Source of the DNA: Paracoccaceae bacterium
GTDB lineage: Bacteria; Pseudomonadota; Alphaproteobacteria; Rhodobacterales; Rhodobacteraceae
NCBI GenBank assembly: GCA_027489355.1
Contig: JAIXZY010000066.1
Coordinates: 205,894-269,893, forward strand
Length of the DNA: 64,000 nt
Direction: 5' to 3'
The position numbers and the translations under genes were made by a program. A model generated the notes under the pieces. It had not been told where the DNA came from, did not search any database, and saw only the letters and a program-made list of their open reading frames with translations. This document shows positions 32,151-40,241 of this stretch, piece by piece. Numbering within the stretch: position 1 is the stretch's first letter; every line of letters begins with the position of its first letter.

Positions 32151-32960
32151 ATGCCCCGGACAAGACCCACTGTCGCCGACCTGCGCGCGCTGAAGGGCAA
32201 ACGGCAGCTCACCATGCTGCGCATCTTCACCCTGGACGAGGCGGCGGCGGCCGAGGAGGCCGGGATCGACATCGTCTCGGTCCCGCCGGAGCTGATCCTG
32301 AACCCCGAGTACCGCAAGGTCGCGCCGACGCTCTTTTCCATGTCGGGCCTCGACCACCGCGAGGCCGGGACGCGCGAGGATTACCTGCGTTTCTGCGGCA
32401 AGCTGCTCGTGGCCGGGGCGGATGCGATGTACTCCTCGGCCGGGATCGACACGGTGCGCTACCTCGCGTCGGAACACATCCCCATCGTCGGTCACGTGGG
32501 CCTGGTCCCCAGCCGGGCGACCTGGACCGGGGGTTTCCGGGCGGTGGGCAAGACTGCGGATCAGGCGCTGGCGCTCTATCGGGAATGCCAGGCCTATGAG
32601 GCGGCGGGGGCCTTCGCGGTGGAAATCGAGGTGGTTCCCGAAGAGGTCGCGACCGAGATCAGCCGCCGGATGGAGCGGCTTCTCCTGTGGTCAATGGGGG
32701 CGGGCGCGGGCTGCGATGCGCAGTACCTCTTCGCGATGGACATCCTGGGCGAGCACAAGGACCACATGCCGCGCCATTCCAAGGTCTACCGCAACTTCGC
32801 CGCCGAATACGACCGGCTGCAGCGGGAGCGGGTGGCGGCGTTCACCGAGTTCCGGACGGACGTCGAAACCGGCCGCTTTCCCGAAGAGCGCCATATCCTG
32901 CACATGGCACCCGAGGAATTGGCAAGTCTGAAAGCGGCGCTTGGATCGCCGAAGGCCTGA
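32151..32960 (+). CDS. Divergent PanB-like (ketopantoate hydroxymethyltransferase family) protein
   Basis: A 269-residue TIM-barrel protein of the phosphoenolpyruvate/pyruvate superfamily, closest to PanB by motifs: IVGHVGLVPSRATWTGGFRAVGKT, EAAGAFAVEIEVVPEEV (keeping the likely catalytic glutamate) and SMGAGAGCDAQYLFAMDILG. Where PanB has the metal-binding VGDSLG, this protein has VSVPPELI, so the first metal ligand is lost. Lying 1 bp after the Rieske gene in a catabolic operon, it is more likely an aldolase or lyase for an oxidised sugar-derived intermediate than a pantothenate enzyme (inference). No strong terminator follows. Confidence 0.78.
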   Translation: MPRTRPTVADLRALKGKRQLTMLRIFTLDEAAAAEEAGIDIVSVPPELILNPEYRKVAPTLFSMSGLDHREAGTREDYLRFCGKLLVAGADAMYSSAGIDTVRYLASEHIPIVGHVGLVPSRATWTGGFRAVGKTADQALALYRECQAYEAAGAFAVEIEVVPEEVATEISRRMERLLLWSMGAGAGCDAQYLFAMDILGEHKDHMPRHSKVYRNFAAEYDRLQRERVAAFTEFRTDVETGRFPEERHILHMAPEELASLKAALGSPKA

Positions 32961-33014
32961 CCGTCCGTTCCGATCCTCCAGCGTCCAAATCCCGGACGGC
33001 CGGTTACCCCCGGG

Positions 33015-34283
33015 TCAGGCCGGCTCTGGCGCGCTCATGTCCGCTGCCGCGATGGCAAGGCCGTCCGCGACGGCCGTGAAGACCTCGCTGAACGAGTGGA
33101 CGGCCTGTGGGAACTGCTTCTTCATGGTATGCGAAACCATCGCCATCAGGCTGGAGCCGCCGACGTAAACCACCTTCTCGACACGCGCGGCTTCCAGGCC
33201 TGCAAGCCGCAAGGTTTCGCGTGCGCCGTCTGCAAGCGCGTCGGCGTGGCGCGCGAGGCTTGCTGCCAGGGCTTCCGACGACAGGGGGACGGTCAGACCG
33301 GGTTCGATCTGGTCAAGCCGGATGGCGACCCCGTCGGCTCCGCAGTTGGCCGCGATCTTTCCGTGCTCCACCGCGAAGCTCAGCTCGTGCCCGAGTTCGT
33401 CATCCAGCACTTTCGCCAGGCGGGACAGCTTTTTCGGCAGATGCGCCAGCCGCACCATCTCGGCCGCCAGTCGGCGGTTCTGCGGCGTGTAGAGGAACGG
33501 GATCAGCTCCCAGGTCGCGAGGTCGTTGAAGATGGCAATGGGTGTGGGCGTGCTGCCCGGCCCCATGACCTTGCGCAGTTCGGTGCCCTTGCCCAGTTCT
33601 GGCATCACCCGGTCGATGCTGATCGTTCGGTCGAAATCCGTCCCGCCGATGCGGACGCCGTGGTTGGCGAGGATGTCGATCCCGCCGCGCTCTGACCGGA
33701 ACAGCGAGAAGTCCGAGGTGCCGCCGCCCACGTCGACGATGAGGCCGATCGAACCCTGTTGCTCCCGCGCGCCACTGGCGATGGCGGCGGCCTGGGGTTC
33801 CGGCATGAAGGCGACCTCGCGGAAACCCGCTGCCAGGTAGCAGGCGCGAAGATCCGCCTCGGCGGCAGCTTCGCGCGGATCCCCGGTGCCGTGGAACACG
33901 ACGGGTCGGCCCGAGAGGACGCGGTCGAAGGTGACGCCAGCCTGCGCTTCGGCCTGTGCCTTCACCTTGGCCAGGAAGCGGGCGATGATGTCGACGAAGG
34001 TCACCCTCTCGTTCAGGATCTGGCGGCGCTCGTGCATGAGGCCGGTGCCGAGGACGCGTTTCAGTGCCCGCATGAACCGCCCTTCGACACCGTCGAGCAG
34101 GGCCTGATTGGCAGGATCGCCGATCAGCATCCTGCGCGTGTCGTAGTCGAAGAAGAACGTCGTCGGCATCGTGGTCCGGCCAGGGGCGAACTGGATGAGA
34201 TGCGGCCGTCCGTCGGCCATGTAGCCGGCCGCGGTATTCGACGTGCCGAAGTCGACCCCAAGGCCAAGTGCCTGTCGCGCCAT
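33015..34283 (-). CDS. HSP70-like ATPase-only protein (YegD type)
   Basis: A 422-residue actin-fold ATPase with the phosphate-1 loop GVDFGTSNTAAGYM at the N-terminus, phosphate-2 VDVGGGTSDFSLFR (about residue 185) and adenosine motif KVVYVGGSSLM (about 385). It lacks the C-terminal substrate-binding domain and J-partner linker of DnaK, as in YegD. The ATG at 34283 follows AGGAGGAG at suitable spacing; a longer N-terminus would only add 12 residues. No co-chaperone is nearby. Its client or function is unknown. It is convergent with the PanB-like gene and divergent from the polysaccharide locus. Confidence 0.88.
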   Translation of the reverse strand: MARQALGLGVDFGTSNTAAGYMADGRPHLIQFAPGRTTMPTTFFFDYDTRRMLIGDPANQALLDGVEGRFMRALKRVLGTGLMHERRQILNERVTFVDIIARFLAKVKAQAEAQAGVTFDRVLSGRPVVFHGTGDPREAAAEADLRACYLAAGFREVAFMPEPQAAAIASGAREQQGSIGLIVDVGGGTSDFSLFRSERGGIDILANHGVRIGGTDFDRTISIDRVMPELGKGTELRKVMGPGSTPTPIAIFNDLATWELIPFLYTPQNRRLAAEMVRLAHLPKKLSRLAKVLDDELGHELSFAVEHGKIAANCGADGVAIRLDQIEPGLTVPLSSEALAASLARHADALADGARETLRLAGLEAARVEKVVYVGGSSLMAMVSHTMKKQFPQAVHSFSEVFTAVADGLAIAAADMSAPEPA

Positions 34284-34653
34284 GCCTGTGCTCCTCCTGG
34301 CCTGCAGGGCCGGCGGCAATAGGCGTCGCTACCGGGGGAGTCAAGGCGACCGACGCTTGCCGGCGGTCGAATACCGGCACTGTGCTGCACAGGGGCAGGG
34401 TGAGGGCAAAAGGGGACAGTCAGCAATTGCAAAGGAAGAATCAGGTCGCGAACGCGTGATCAGGGCGCTGCTCTTCCTGGCTCCAGGAGCGTCAACTGGC
34501 GGAAAACACGCAAAAAGAATCCCTCTCTGAACGGCCGCACCTGTGGTAGCTTTTTGTGGTTGTGTTCTTTTTGTGTCTTTTTCAGGCCCTTTTCTGTTCG
34601 TGACCTTCCATTTCCGTCTGCCAACGCAGCTTCTTTGCTCGAGGTGGGTAATT
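34284..34653. other. AT-rich upstream region of the polysaccharide locus
   Basis: A 370-bp gap between the HSP70-like gene and the first polysaccharide gene. Its right half is unusually T-rich for this chromosome and carries two CTTTTTGTG repeats (listed separately). A small inverted repeat CCTGG-CTC-CAGG type element lies near 34478. The right-hand part should hold the promoter of the locus; I could not assign -35/-10 elements with confidence. Confidence 0.5.
34550..34575 (+). promoter_or_regulatory. T-rich repeated 9-mers upstream of the polysaccharide operon
   Basis: CTTTTTGTG occurs at 34550-34558 and 34567-34575 (17-bp period), and a near-complementary CGCAAAAAG lies at 34509-34517. AT-rich, T-tract-containing leaders of this kind are the usual targets of MucR/Ros-type zinc-finger regulators of exopolysaccharide genes in alphaproteobacteria. 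The link is inference. Confidence 0.3.
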
Positions 34654-35700
34654 GTGAGAACGGTTCTTGTAAGCGGCGGCGCAGGTTTCGTTGGCTCTCA
34701 CCTGTGTGACAGGTTGATCGCTGACGGGTGCTTTGTCCTCTGTCTGGACAACCTGCAGACTGGGTCCTTCGCGAACATCCTGCACCTGATCAATCACGAG
34801 CGGTTCTACTTCGCCCAGCAGGATATCGAACTGCCGCTGAGCGCGATCACCGACGTCGACCAGATCTACAATCTGGCCTGTCCCGCAAGTCCGGCGCACT
34901 ATCAGGCTGATCCAGTGCGCACGATGCGGACGAATGTCATCGGCGCCCTGAACATTCTGGAGCTTGCACGTCGCACCCGGGCGCGCGTCCTTCAGGCCTC
35001 GACCTCGGAAGTCTATGGCGATCCGGAAATGCATCCGCAAAGCGAAGGCTACCGGGGTTCGGTAACCGCCTTCGGCCCGAGAGCGTGCTACGATGAAGGC
35101 AAGCGCGCGGCCGAGACCCTGTTCCACGACTACATGCGCATGTACGATGTGGATATCCGCATCGCCCGCATCTTCAACACCTATGGTCCGCGCATGGCCG
35201 AGTTCGACGGGCGCGTGGTCTCCAACTTCGTGCTTCAGGCGCTGACCGACAGGCCGATCACGATCTTTGGCGACGGATCGCAAACGCGGTCCTTTTGCCA
35301 TGTGTCCAACCTGGTGGACGGGCTGGTCCGGCTGATGAACTCTGGCAGCCACATGCGGCGCCCGTGCAATCTGGGCAACCCGCAGGAGTTCACGATCAGC
35401 GAACTGGCAGACCTGGTGATCAGGAAGACCCGCAGCAAGAGCAGGATCATCTACCAGCCGCTGCCGCAGGACGACCCGACGCGCCGTCGACCGGACATCA
35501 GCCTTGCCAGGGCCGAACTCGGCTGGACCCCGGATATCCAGCTGGCTGACGGGCTGGACAACACGATCGCGCATTTCAGGGCGCAGTTGCAGCAGAAGGT
35601 CGAGACCGGCACGAGCCCAGACAGGGTCCGCCAGCTGGCCGAGATGCTGTTCCTGCGCCAGCCCAAATCTCTGTCCATGGCCTTTGCAGGACTTGAATAG
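34654..35700 (+). CDS. UDP-glucuronate decarboxylase-like NAD-dependent epimerase/dehydratase
   Basis: A 348-residue extended SDR with the GGAGFVGSHLCDRL nucleotide site at the N-terminus, STSEVYGDPEMHPQ, and the YDEGKRAAETL active site (Tyr-x3-Lys) characteristic of UDP-glucuronate decarboxylase (UXS), which makes UDP-xylose. RIFNTYGPRM and QTRSFCHVSNLVDGL are typical. I chose the GTG at 34654, seven bases after GAGGTGG; an earlier frame adds a hydrophobic non-homologous stretch. It is the first gene of the polysaccharide locus and probably supplies UDP-xylose or a related nucleotide sugar; a 4,6-dehydratase-like activity is less likely. Confidence 0.87.
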   Translation: MRTVLVSGGAGFVGSHLCDRLIADGCFVLCLDNLQTGSFANILHLINHERFYFAQQDIELPLSAITDVDQIYNLACPASPAHYQADPVRTMRTNVIGALNILELARRTRARVLQASTSEVYGDPEMHPQSEGYRGSVTAFGPRACYDEGKRAAETLFHDYMRMYDVDIRIARIFNTYGPRMAEFDGRVVSNFVLQALTDRPITIFGDGSQTRSFCHVSNLVDGLVRLMNSGSHMRRPCNLGNPQEFTISELADLVIRKTRSKSRIIYQPLPQDDPTRRRPDISLARAELGWTPDIQLADGLDNTIAHFRAQLQQKVETGTSPDRVRQLAEMLFLRQPKSLSMAFAGLE

Positions 35701-35797
35701 GGGGATCGTCCGGGCCGGGCAGCGCAGTGATTGCAGGTTGCGCTTCTGGCCGGGACCGGGCGCCAAACACCAGATTTGCTTTCAGAGGCGGGGAATT

Positions 35798-37780
35798 ATG
35801 AGTTCGCGAAGTGCGTTTCTTCATCGGAGCAAACGACTTGCAGCCCGGTCGGTTCGCGTTGCGCGTCGGGTCTGGTCCGAGCTGCGGACCCCTTCGGATG
35901 TCGAACGGCTGATGCAGGCCCTGCCGCGGGTTGCCGCAGCGGAAGCCGGGCTGGCGGGGAAGGTGGTGGTGATCACCGGGGCGACGCAGGGGGTCGGTCT
36001 GGTGGTGGCGCGACGCTTCGGCACGCTTGGCGCGCGGCTGGTGATCAACGGCCGCCGGGCAGAAGCGGTCGAGCACGCGGTCAGTGCGCTGAAGCGGGAA
36101 GGGATCGCCTGCACCGGAGTCGTGGCAGATGCGGCCTGCGAAGCGGGGGCAGAGGCGCTGATTTCCGGCGCAGTGGCGGCCTTTGGCGACTTCGACATCC
36201 TGGTGAACAACGCGGCAATCGCGGGACCCCATGCCGCGGCCTGGGACGCCTCTGCGGGGGATGTGGACGAAACGGTCCGCATCAACTTCACCGGGCCGGT
36301 CCTGTGCTCGATGGCGGCGGTGCGCTGGCTTTCGGGGCAGGGCAAGCAGGGGCGGATCATCAACGTGTCCAGCCTTGTCACGGAAGGAAGCTACGCCAAA
36401 TTCGCGCATTACAGCGCGACCAAGGCGGCGTTGGAGGCTTTTTCCCGGTCGGTCGCCGCGGATCTTCCGGAAGCGCAGGTCGTCGTGACCACGCTGATCC
36501 TGCCAAGCGTGCGGACGGAACGCAAGGCAGCGGCAGACTGGGCCTCGGCCGAACTGCTGCCCCCGGCCGAGTCCGTTCTTCCCGCTTTCGAACACTGCGC
36601 GACCGGGCCCGCCCACCTGCTGCACGGTCGCGCAATTTCCGCGGCGCGCTTCATCGCCGAACCGGTCGCCGAAGCCCAGATGGCAAGCGTCGCGTCGCTG
36701 CGCCAGCAGATCCGCTACCCGGAACTGGTAATCCGGGGCGCGACCACGCCGCGAGATCCCTCGCGGCTCACTCTGCTTGATCGCGCCGAGAACCAGCATG
36801 GAACCTCGCCCCGGGCACTTGCGGCAATCGCGGACAGTCTTGGAACGCACGGTCCGAACTTCTATCCGGACGAACGCTTCGGGGCGCTGACCTCGGCGCT
36901 TTCGGTGGAATACGGCCTGCCGGCCGATCACTTCGCGCTGGGTCCGGGATCCTGGGAGCTGATTTCGCGGACCGTTCAGCTTTTTGCCCGGCCGGGCGAG
37001 GAAATCGTCTCCAGCGGCCCGGGGTGGTTCGGCTTCAACGTCACCTGTCAGCGGCACGGCGTCGCGCAGCGGCTGGTGCCGTTCGACCGCGGGACCACAG
37101 GCAATCGGCCGTCGCACAACCTGAACGAAATGCGGCGAGCCATCACGCCTCGGACACGCATGGTCTACCTGATCAGCCCCAGCAATCCCGAGGGCGTCAC
37201 GCTGCAACATGCAGAGGTGAAGGAGTTCCTGTCGGATCTTCCCCCCGACCTGCCTGTCATGATCGACGAGGCCTATGCCGAATATGCCGATGATCCGGGG
37301 ATGGTGAACGTGGCCGAGCTGGTTCGGGAAGGCCGGAATGCAGTGATCGGCCTGCGCACCTTTTCGAAGTTCTACGGGATGGCGGGCCTTCGCGTGGGCT
37401 ATGCTTTCGGGCAACCCCGGATCATCGATCTGATCCGCCGGTCCGAGCAGATCTTCATGCTGACCCATGTCGCCGAAGTCGCGGCGGTGGCGGCGCTTGG
37501 CGACAAGGAGCATCGCGCCCGGGTCTTCGAAGCTTCGCGCGCCGCGCGGCTCGACATGCAGCGCCGCCTGACGGACCTTGGCCTGGACCATATACCAAGC
37601 CAGGCACCCTATATCTTCACCCAGGCCCCCAAGGACTTTGACGGATTGGTCCGAACCCTGTCGGAAGCGGGCATCGTGATCGCACCCTACCGGTTCGACG
37701 ATGGGCGCATGGTCATGCTGCCGGTCGGGCGGGCCGAGCAGAACGAACAGATCGTGCAGGCGATCGGCAGGCAGCGATGA
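35798..37780 (+). CDS. Fused short-chain dehydrogenase + HisC-like aminotransferase
   Basis: A 660-residue two-domain protein. Residues about 50-285 are a classical SDR: TGATQGVG (60-67), NNAAIAG (137-143) and the Ser191/Tyr205/Lys209 active site (YSATK). Residues about 320-660 are a class I/II PLP aminotransferase of the histidinol-phosphate aminotransferase type: SPSNPEG (460-466), DEAYAEY from residue 490, and TFSKFYGMAGLRVGY with the PLP lysine at about 524. The natural reading is oxidation of a hydroxyl to a ketone followed by transamination to an amine. I chose the ATG at 35798 after GAGGCGGGG. Its stop overlaps the flippase ATG (ATGA). Product unknown; possibly an amino-substituted precursor for polysaccharide decoration. 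Confidence 0.9.
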   Translation: MSSRSAFLHRSKRLAARSVRVARRVWSELRTPSDVERLMQALPRVAAAEAGLAGKVVVITGATQGVGLVVARRFGTLGARLVINGRRAEAVEHAVSALKREGIACTGVVADAACEAGAEALISGAVAAFGDFDILVNNAAIAGPHAAAWDASAGDVDETVRINFTGPVLCSMAAVRWLSGQGKQGRIINVSSLVTEGSYAKFAHYSATKAALEAFSRSVAADLPEAQVVVTTLILPSVRTERKAAADWASAELLPPAESVLPAFEHCATGPAHLLHGRAISAARFIAEPVAEAQMASVASLRQQIRYPELVIRGATTPRDPSRLTLLDRAENQHGTSPRALAAIADSLGTHGPNFYPDERFGALTSALSVEYGLPADHFALGPGSWELISRTVQLFARPGEEIVSSGPGWFGFNVTCQRHGVAQRLVPFDRGTTGNRPSHNLNEMRRAITPRTRMVYLISPSNPEGVTLQHAEVKEFLSDLPPDLPVMIDEAYAEYADDPGMVNVAELVREGRNAVIGLRTFSKFYGMAGLRVGYAFGQPRIIDLIRRSEQIFMLTHVAEVAAVAALGDKEHRARVFEASRAARLDMQRRLTDLGLDHIPSQAPYIFTQAPKDFDGLVRTLSEAGIVIAPYRFDDGRMVMLPVGRAEQNEQIVQAIGRQR

Positions 37781-39081
37781 GCGACCCGCTGTCATTCCGG
37801 CGACTGCTGAAGGGCGGCGGGCTTGTCACGCTGGGCAACCTGTTTGCGGCGGGCCTGGGGTTGCTGTTGCTGCTGGTCCTGGCTCGCAGCATTGCGCCGG
37901 CCGAACTTGCCGTGGTGATCGGGGTCATCGTGGTCATTGACGGCGGCCAGATGTTCCTGGACGCCACCGTCAACACGGGAATGGTCAATCTTGCCTCGCG
38001 GCACGGACAACGCGCGCTGCCAAGCCCCGATCTCTTGCGCGCGGGGTTCTGGACCAAGATCGGCCTGGGGCTTCTCTTCGCGCTGGTCATTGCCACCTTC
38101 GCCGCCCCGATGTCCCGGGCGATGATCGGCGATGGTTCGATGGCGGGTCTTGTCATGTTGGCGGGCGTCGGCGCGATCTTCGCCGGGATGCAGAGCTTCG
38201 TTCTGGCCGTGCTCACCGCGCGCGAGGCCTTTGGCCGGATTGCGCTGGCCTCGGTCTGGAAGAACCTGTTCCGCCTGGTGGCTGTCGCGCCGTTCCTGCT
38301 TGGAGGGACACCCGACGCGCATTCGGTGGCTCTGGCGGTCTGCATTGTCACGTTCCTCACGCCGGCCGCAAGCCTTGGCATGGTGTCCTGGTCGTTCCTG
38401 CGCGCGCAAGGAAACCTGTGGGAGGACGCAAAGGCCCTGCAGCGCGTGAACGGCTGGATGCTGATTGCGGCGTTCGCGATGCTGGGCGGACGGCTGGATG
38501 TCTGGCTGATCGGCACCCTCGGGACGGCTGAACAGGCCGGCCATTATGCCGTGGCCGCCCAGCTTTGCGTGGGGATCGGCATTGTCACCCAGGCGATGGT
38601 GACGACCCTTTTGCCGACAATCTCGCGGATGCGGGCCTCCGAGGAAGTCTGGGTGTTCCTGCGCAAGTCTTCAGTGCTGATGGCCCCCCTGTTCCTGTTG
38701 CCGCTGCTGGCCTGGCCGGTCGCCGGGTGGATCATCGGACTGGTGTTCGGACCGGAATATGCGCAGGCGGCAGGGGCCTTTGTTATCCTGTTCCTTGCAT
38801 CGATCATGACGCTTGCAGGCGCACCGCTGATGCTTGTCCTGCTTTCGGTGGGCGAGGCGCGCGTCATGGCGTTGGCCGCCTTGGTGCAGTTCCTCCTGCG
38901 TGTCCTTCTTGCTGTGCCACTGGTCCCGGCCTTGGGCGCCTCGGGCATGGCCGTTGCCGACGTCGGATCGCGCGTGATCGCGATGCTGGCAATCGGCTAT
39001 GTCATCTGGCGGGCCTTGCACACCAACGTCGGCTCTCTGGCGGGTCAGGACCCGTCGGCCCTCGGAGCGTCACGGCCATGA
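37777..39081 (+). CDS. Polysaccharide flippase (Wzx/MVF-type membrane protein)
   Basis: A 434-residue inner-membrane protein with about 12-14 hydrophobic segments, of the polysaccharide biosynthesis/MATE-like flippase superfamily. The N-terminal GGGLVTLGNLFAAGLG and later GYVIWRALH endings fit this family. It would move the lipid-linked repeat unit to the periplasm. It overlaps the upstream fusion gene and the downstream acyltransferase gene by ATGA. Confidence 0.85.
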   Translation: MSDPLSFRRLLKGGGLVTLGNLFAAGLGLLLLLVLARSIAPAELAVVIGVIVVIDGGQMFLDATVNTGMVNLASRHGQRALPSPDLLRAGFWTKIGLGLLFALVIATFAAPMSRAMIGDGSMAGLVMLAGVGAIFAGMQSFVLAVLTAREAFGRIALASVWKNLFRLVAVAPFLLGGTPDAHSVALAVCIVTFLTPAASLGMVSWSFLRAQGNLWEDAKALQRVNGWMLIAAFAMLGGRLDVWLIGTLGTAEQAGHYAVAAQLCVGIGIVTQAMVTTLLPTISRMRASEEVWVFLRKSSVLMAPLFLLPLLAWPVAGWIIGLVFGPEYAQAAGAFVILFLASIMTLAGAPLMLVLLSVGEARVMALAALVQFLLRVLLAVPLVPALGASGMAVADVGSRVIAMLAIGYVIWRALHTNVGSLAGQDPSALGASRP

Positions 39082-40241
39082 CCCAGGGGGCGCTTGCTTT
39101 CGGACACGGCATGGGGGCGGGACAGGTTCGCGACGCGGCGGGTTCCCTGTCGGTGACGGTGGCACGAAGTGCAGTCGAGGCAGCGGAGCATGTCCCGCAA
39201 TGGCAGGCACTTGCCGATCGTGCCGTCGAGGCGAACGTGTTCTACGAGCCCTGGTGTCTCCTCCCGGCGCTGCGGCATCTGGGGGCGGGGAAGGACAGCT
39301 GCCTGGTCTTCATTTACCAGAGCGATGGCACCGGCCAGAGGCTGGTGGCCGTCTACCCGCTGGAGCGGCGGCACAGGTTTTGCGGGCTTCCGCTGCGACA
39401 TCTGGTGGCCTGGCGGCACCCGCATCTTTTCCTGGCGCAACCCATTGTCGACCCGCGCGTCGCCGTTCAGGCCTGGCGGGCTCTGCTGCACTGGGCCCGC
39501 CGGGACGGGGCCTGGTTTGTGGATTTGCCGGAAATGATGGCTTCGGGTCAGTGCCTTGCCGCCTTGCAGGCGGCGGCGGGCCGGCACTGCCAAGCGGTCG
39601 AAAGCTTCGAGCGGTCCATTCTTCTTGGCACCGAACCCTCGGCCGAGTCCTACATCGCGCGAGCCAGTTCAGCCGGCTCCCGCAAGGATTGGCGGCGTCT
39701 GTTCCGGCGGCTGTCCGAAACGGGCCGGGCAGAGACCCGTGTGCTGCAACCCGGGTCGGATGCGCATTCCTGGATCGAGGCTTTCCTGGCGATGGAAGCG
39801 GCTGGATGGAAGGGGCGCGAGGGGACGGCCCTGGCCTCGGCCCCGCAGGACGCGGCCTATTTCCGCGAGATCGCCCTGGCAGCGCACACCCGGTCTGCCC
39901 TGCACATGGCCGGACTTTTCGTCGACGACCGACCGATCGCCCTGCAGTGCAACCTGTTTGCGCAGGGTCAGGGTTCGGCCTTCAAGGTCACCTATGACGA
40001 GGCCTGGGCGCAGTACTCCCCCGGCGTGCTCCTTGAACTTGAGGCAATCCGCGATCTTTATTCCCGGCCCGGTTTCCGTTCGATGGATTCCTGCACGGGC
40101 CGCAACCATCCGCTGATGCACCGGCTCTGGCGCGATTCCGTCACGATCGTCCGCTGCCAGGTGGCCACGCATTCTGCGGCTACGGCACTTCTTGCGCTGC
40201 GCCCGGCCGCAGGCTTGCTTCGACAGGGACTTAGGCCATGA
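39078..40241 (+). CDS. FemAB/BioF2-like GNAT acyltransferase (paralog 1)
   Basis: A 387-residue protein of the Acetyltransf_6 (BioF2-like) GNAT group. An N-terminal half with PLERRHRFCGLPLRH precedes the GNAT core with WKGREGTALAS, GLFVDDRPIALQCNLFA and TYDEAWAQYSPGVLLELEAI, where the SPG-containing turn is the conserved mark. It is the most divergent member of the tandem array, lacking the long basic KKKFRQNVRRA-type helix. Such enzymes transfer acyl or aminoacyl groups to polysaccharide or peptidoglycan precursors. Coupled to both neighbours by ATGA overlaps. Confidence 0.8.
   Translation: MTQGALAFGHGMGAGQVRDAAGSLSVTVARSAVEAAEHVPQWQALADRAVEANVFYEPWCLLPALRHLGAGKDSCLVFIYQSDGTGQRLVAVYPLERRHRFCGLPLRHLVAWRHPHLFLAQPIVDPRVAVQAWRALLHWARRDGAWFVDLPEMMASGQCLAALQAAAGRHCQAVESFERSILLGTEPSAESYIARASSAGSRKDWRRLFRRLSETGRAETRVLQPGSDAHSWIEAFLAMEAAGWKGREGTALASAPQDAAYFREIALAAHTRSALHMAGLFVDDRPIALQCNLFAQGQGSAFKVTYDEAWAQYSPGVLLELEAIRDLYSRPGFRSMDSCTGRNHPLMHRLWRDSVTIVRCQVATHSAATALLALRPAAGLLRQGLRP

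Noticed and set aside
32961..32999. CCGTCCG ... CGGACGG inverted repeat between the PanB-like and HSP70-like genes
   Set aside because: Only 7 bp with a 25-base loop and no T-tract, so it is not a convincing terminator, although some termination signal is expected between convergent genes.
35576..37795. A 739-codon open frame on the minus strand opposite the SDR-aminotransferase gene
   Set aside because: It is antisense to an intact gene with clear catalytic motifs; long antisense frames are expected at this GC content, and the protein is rich in Arg/Pro/His without recognisable domains.
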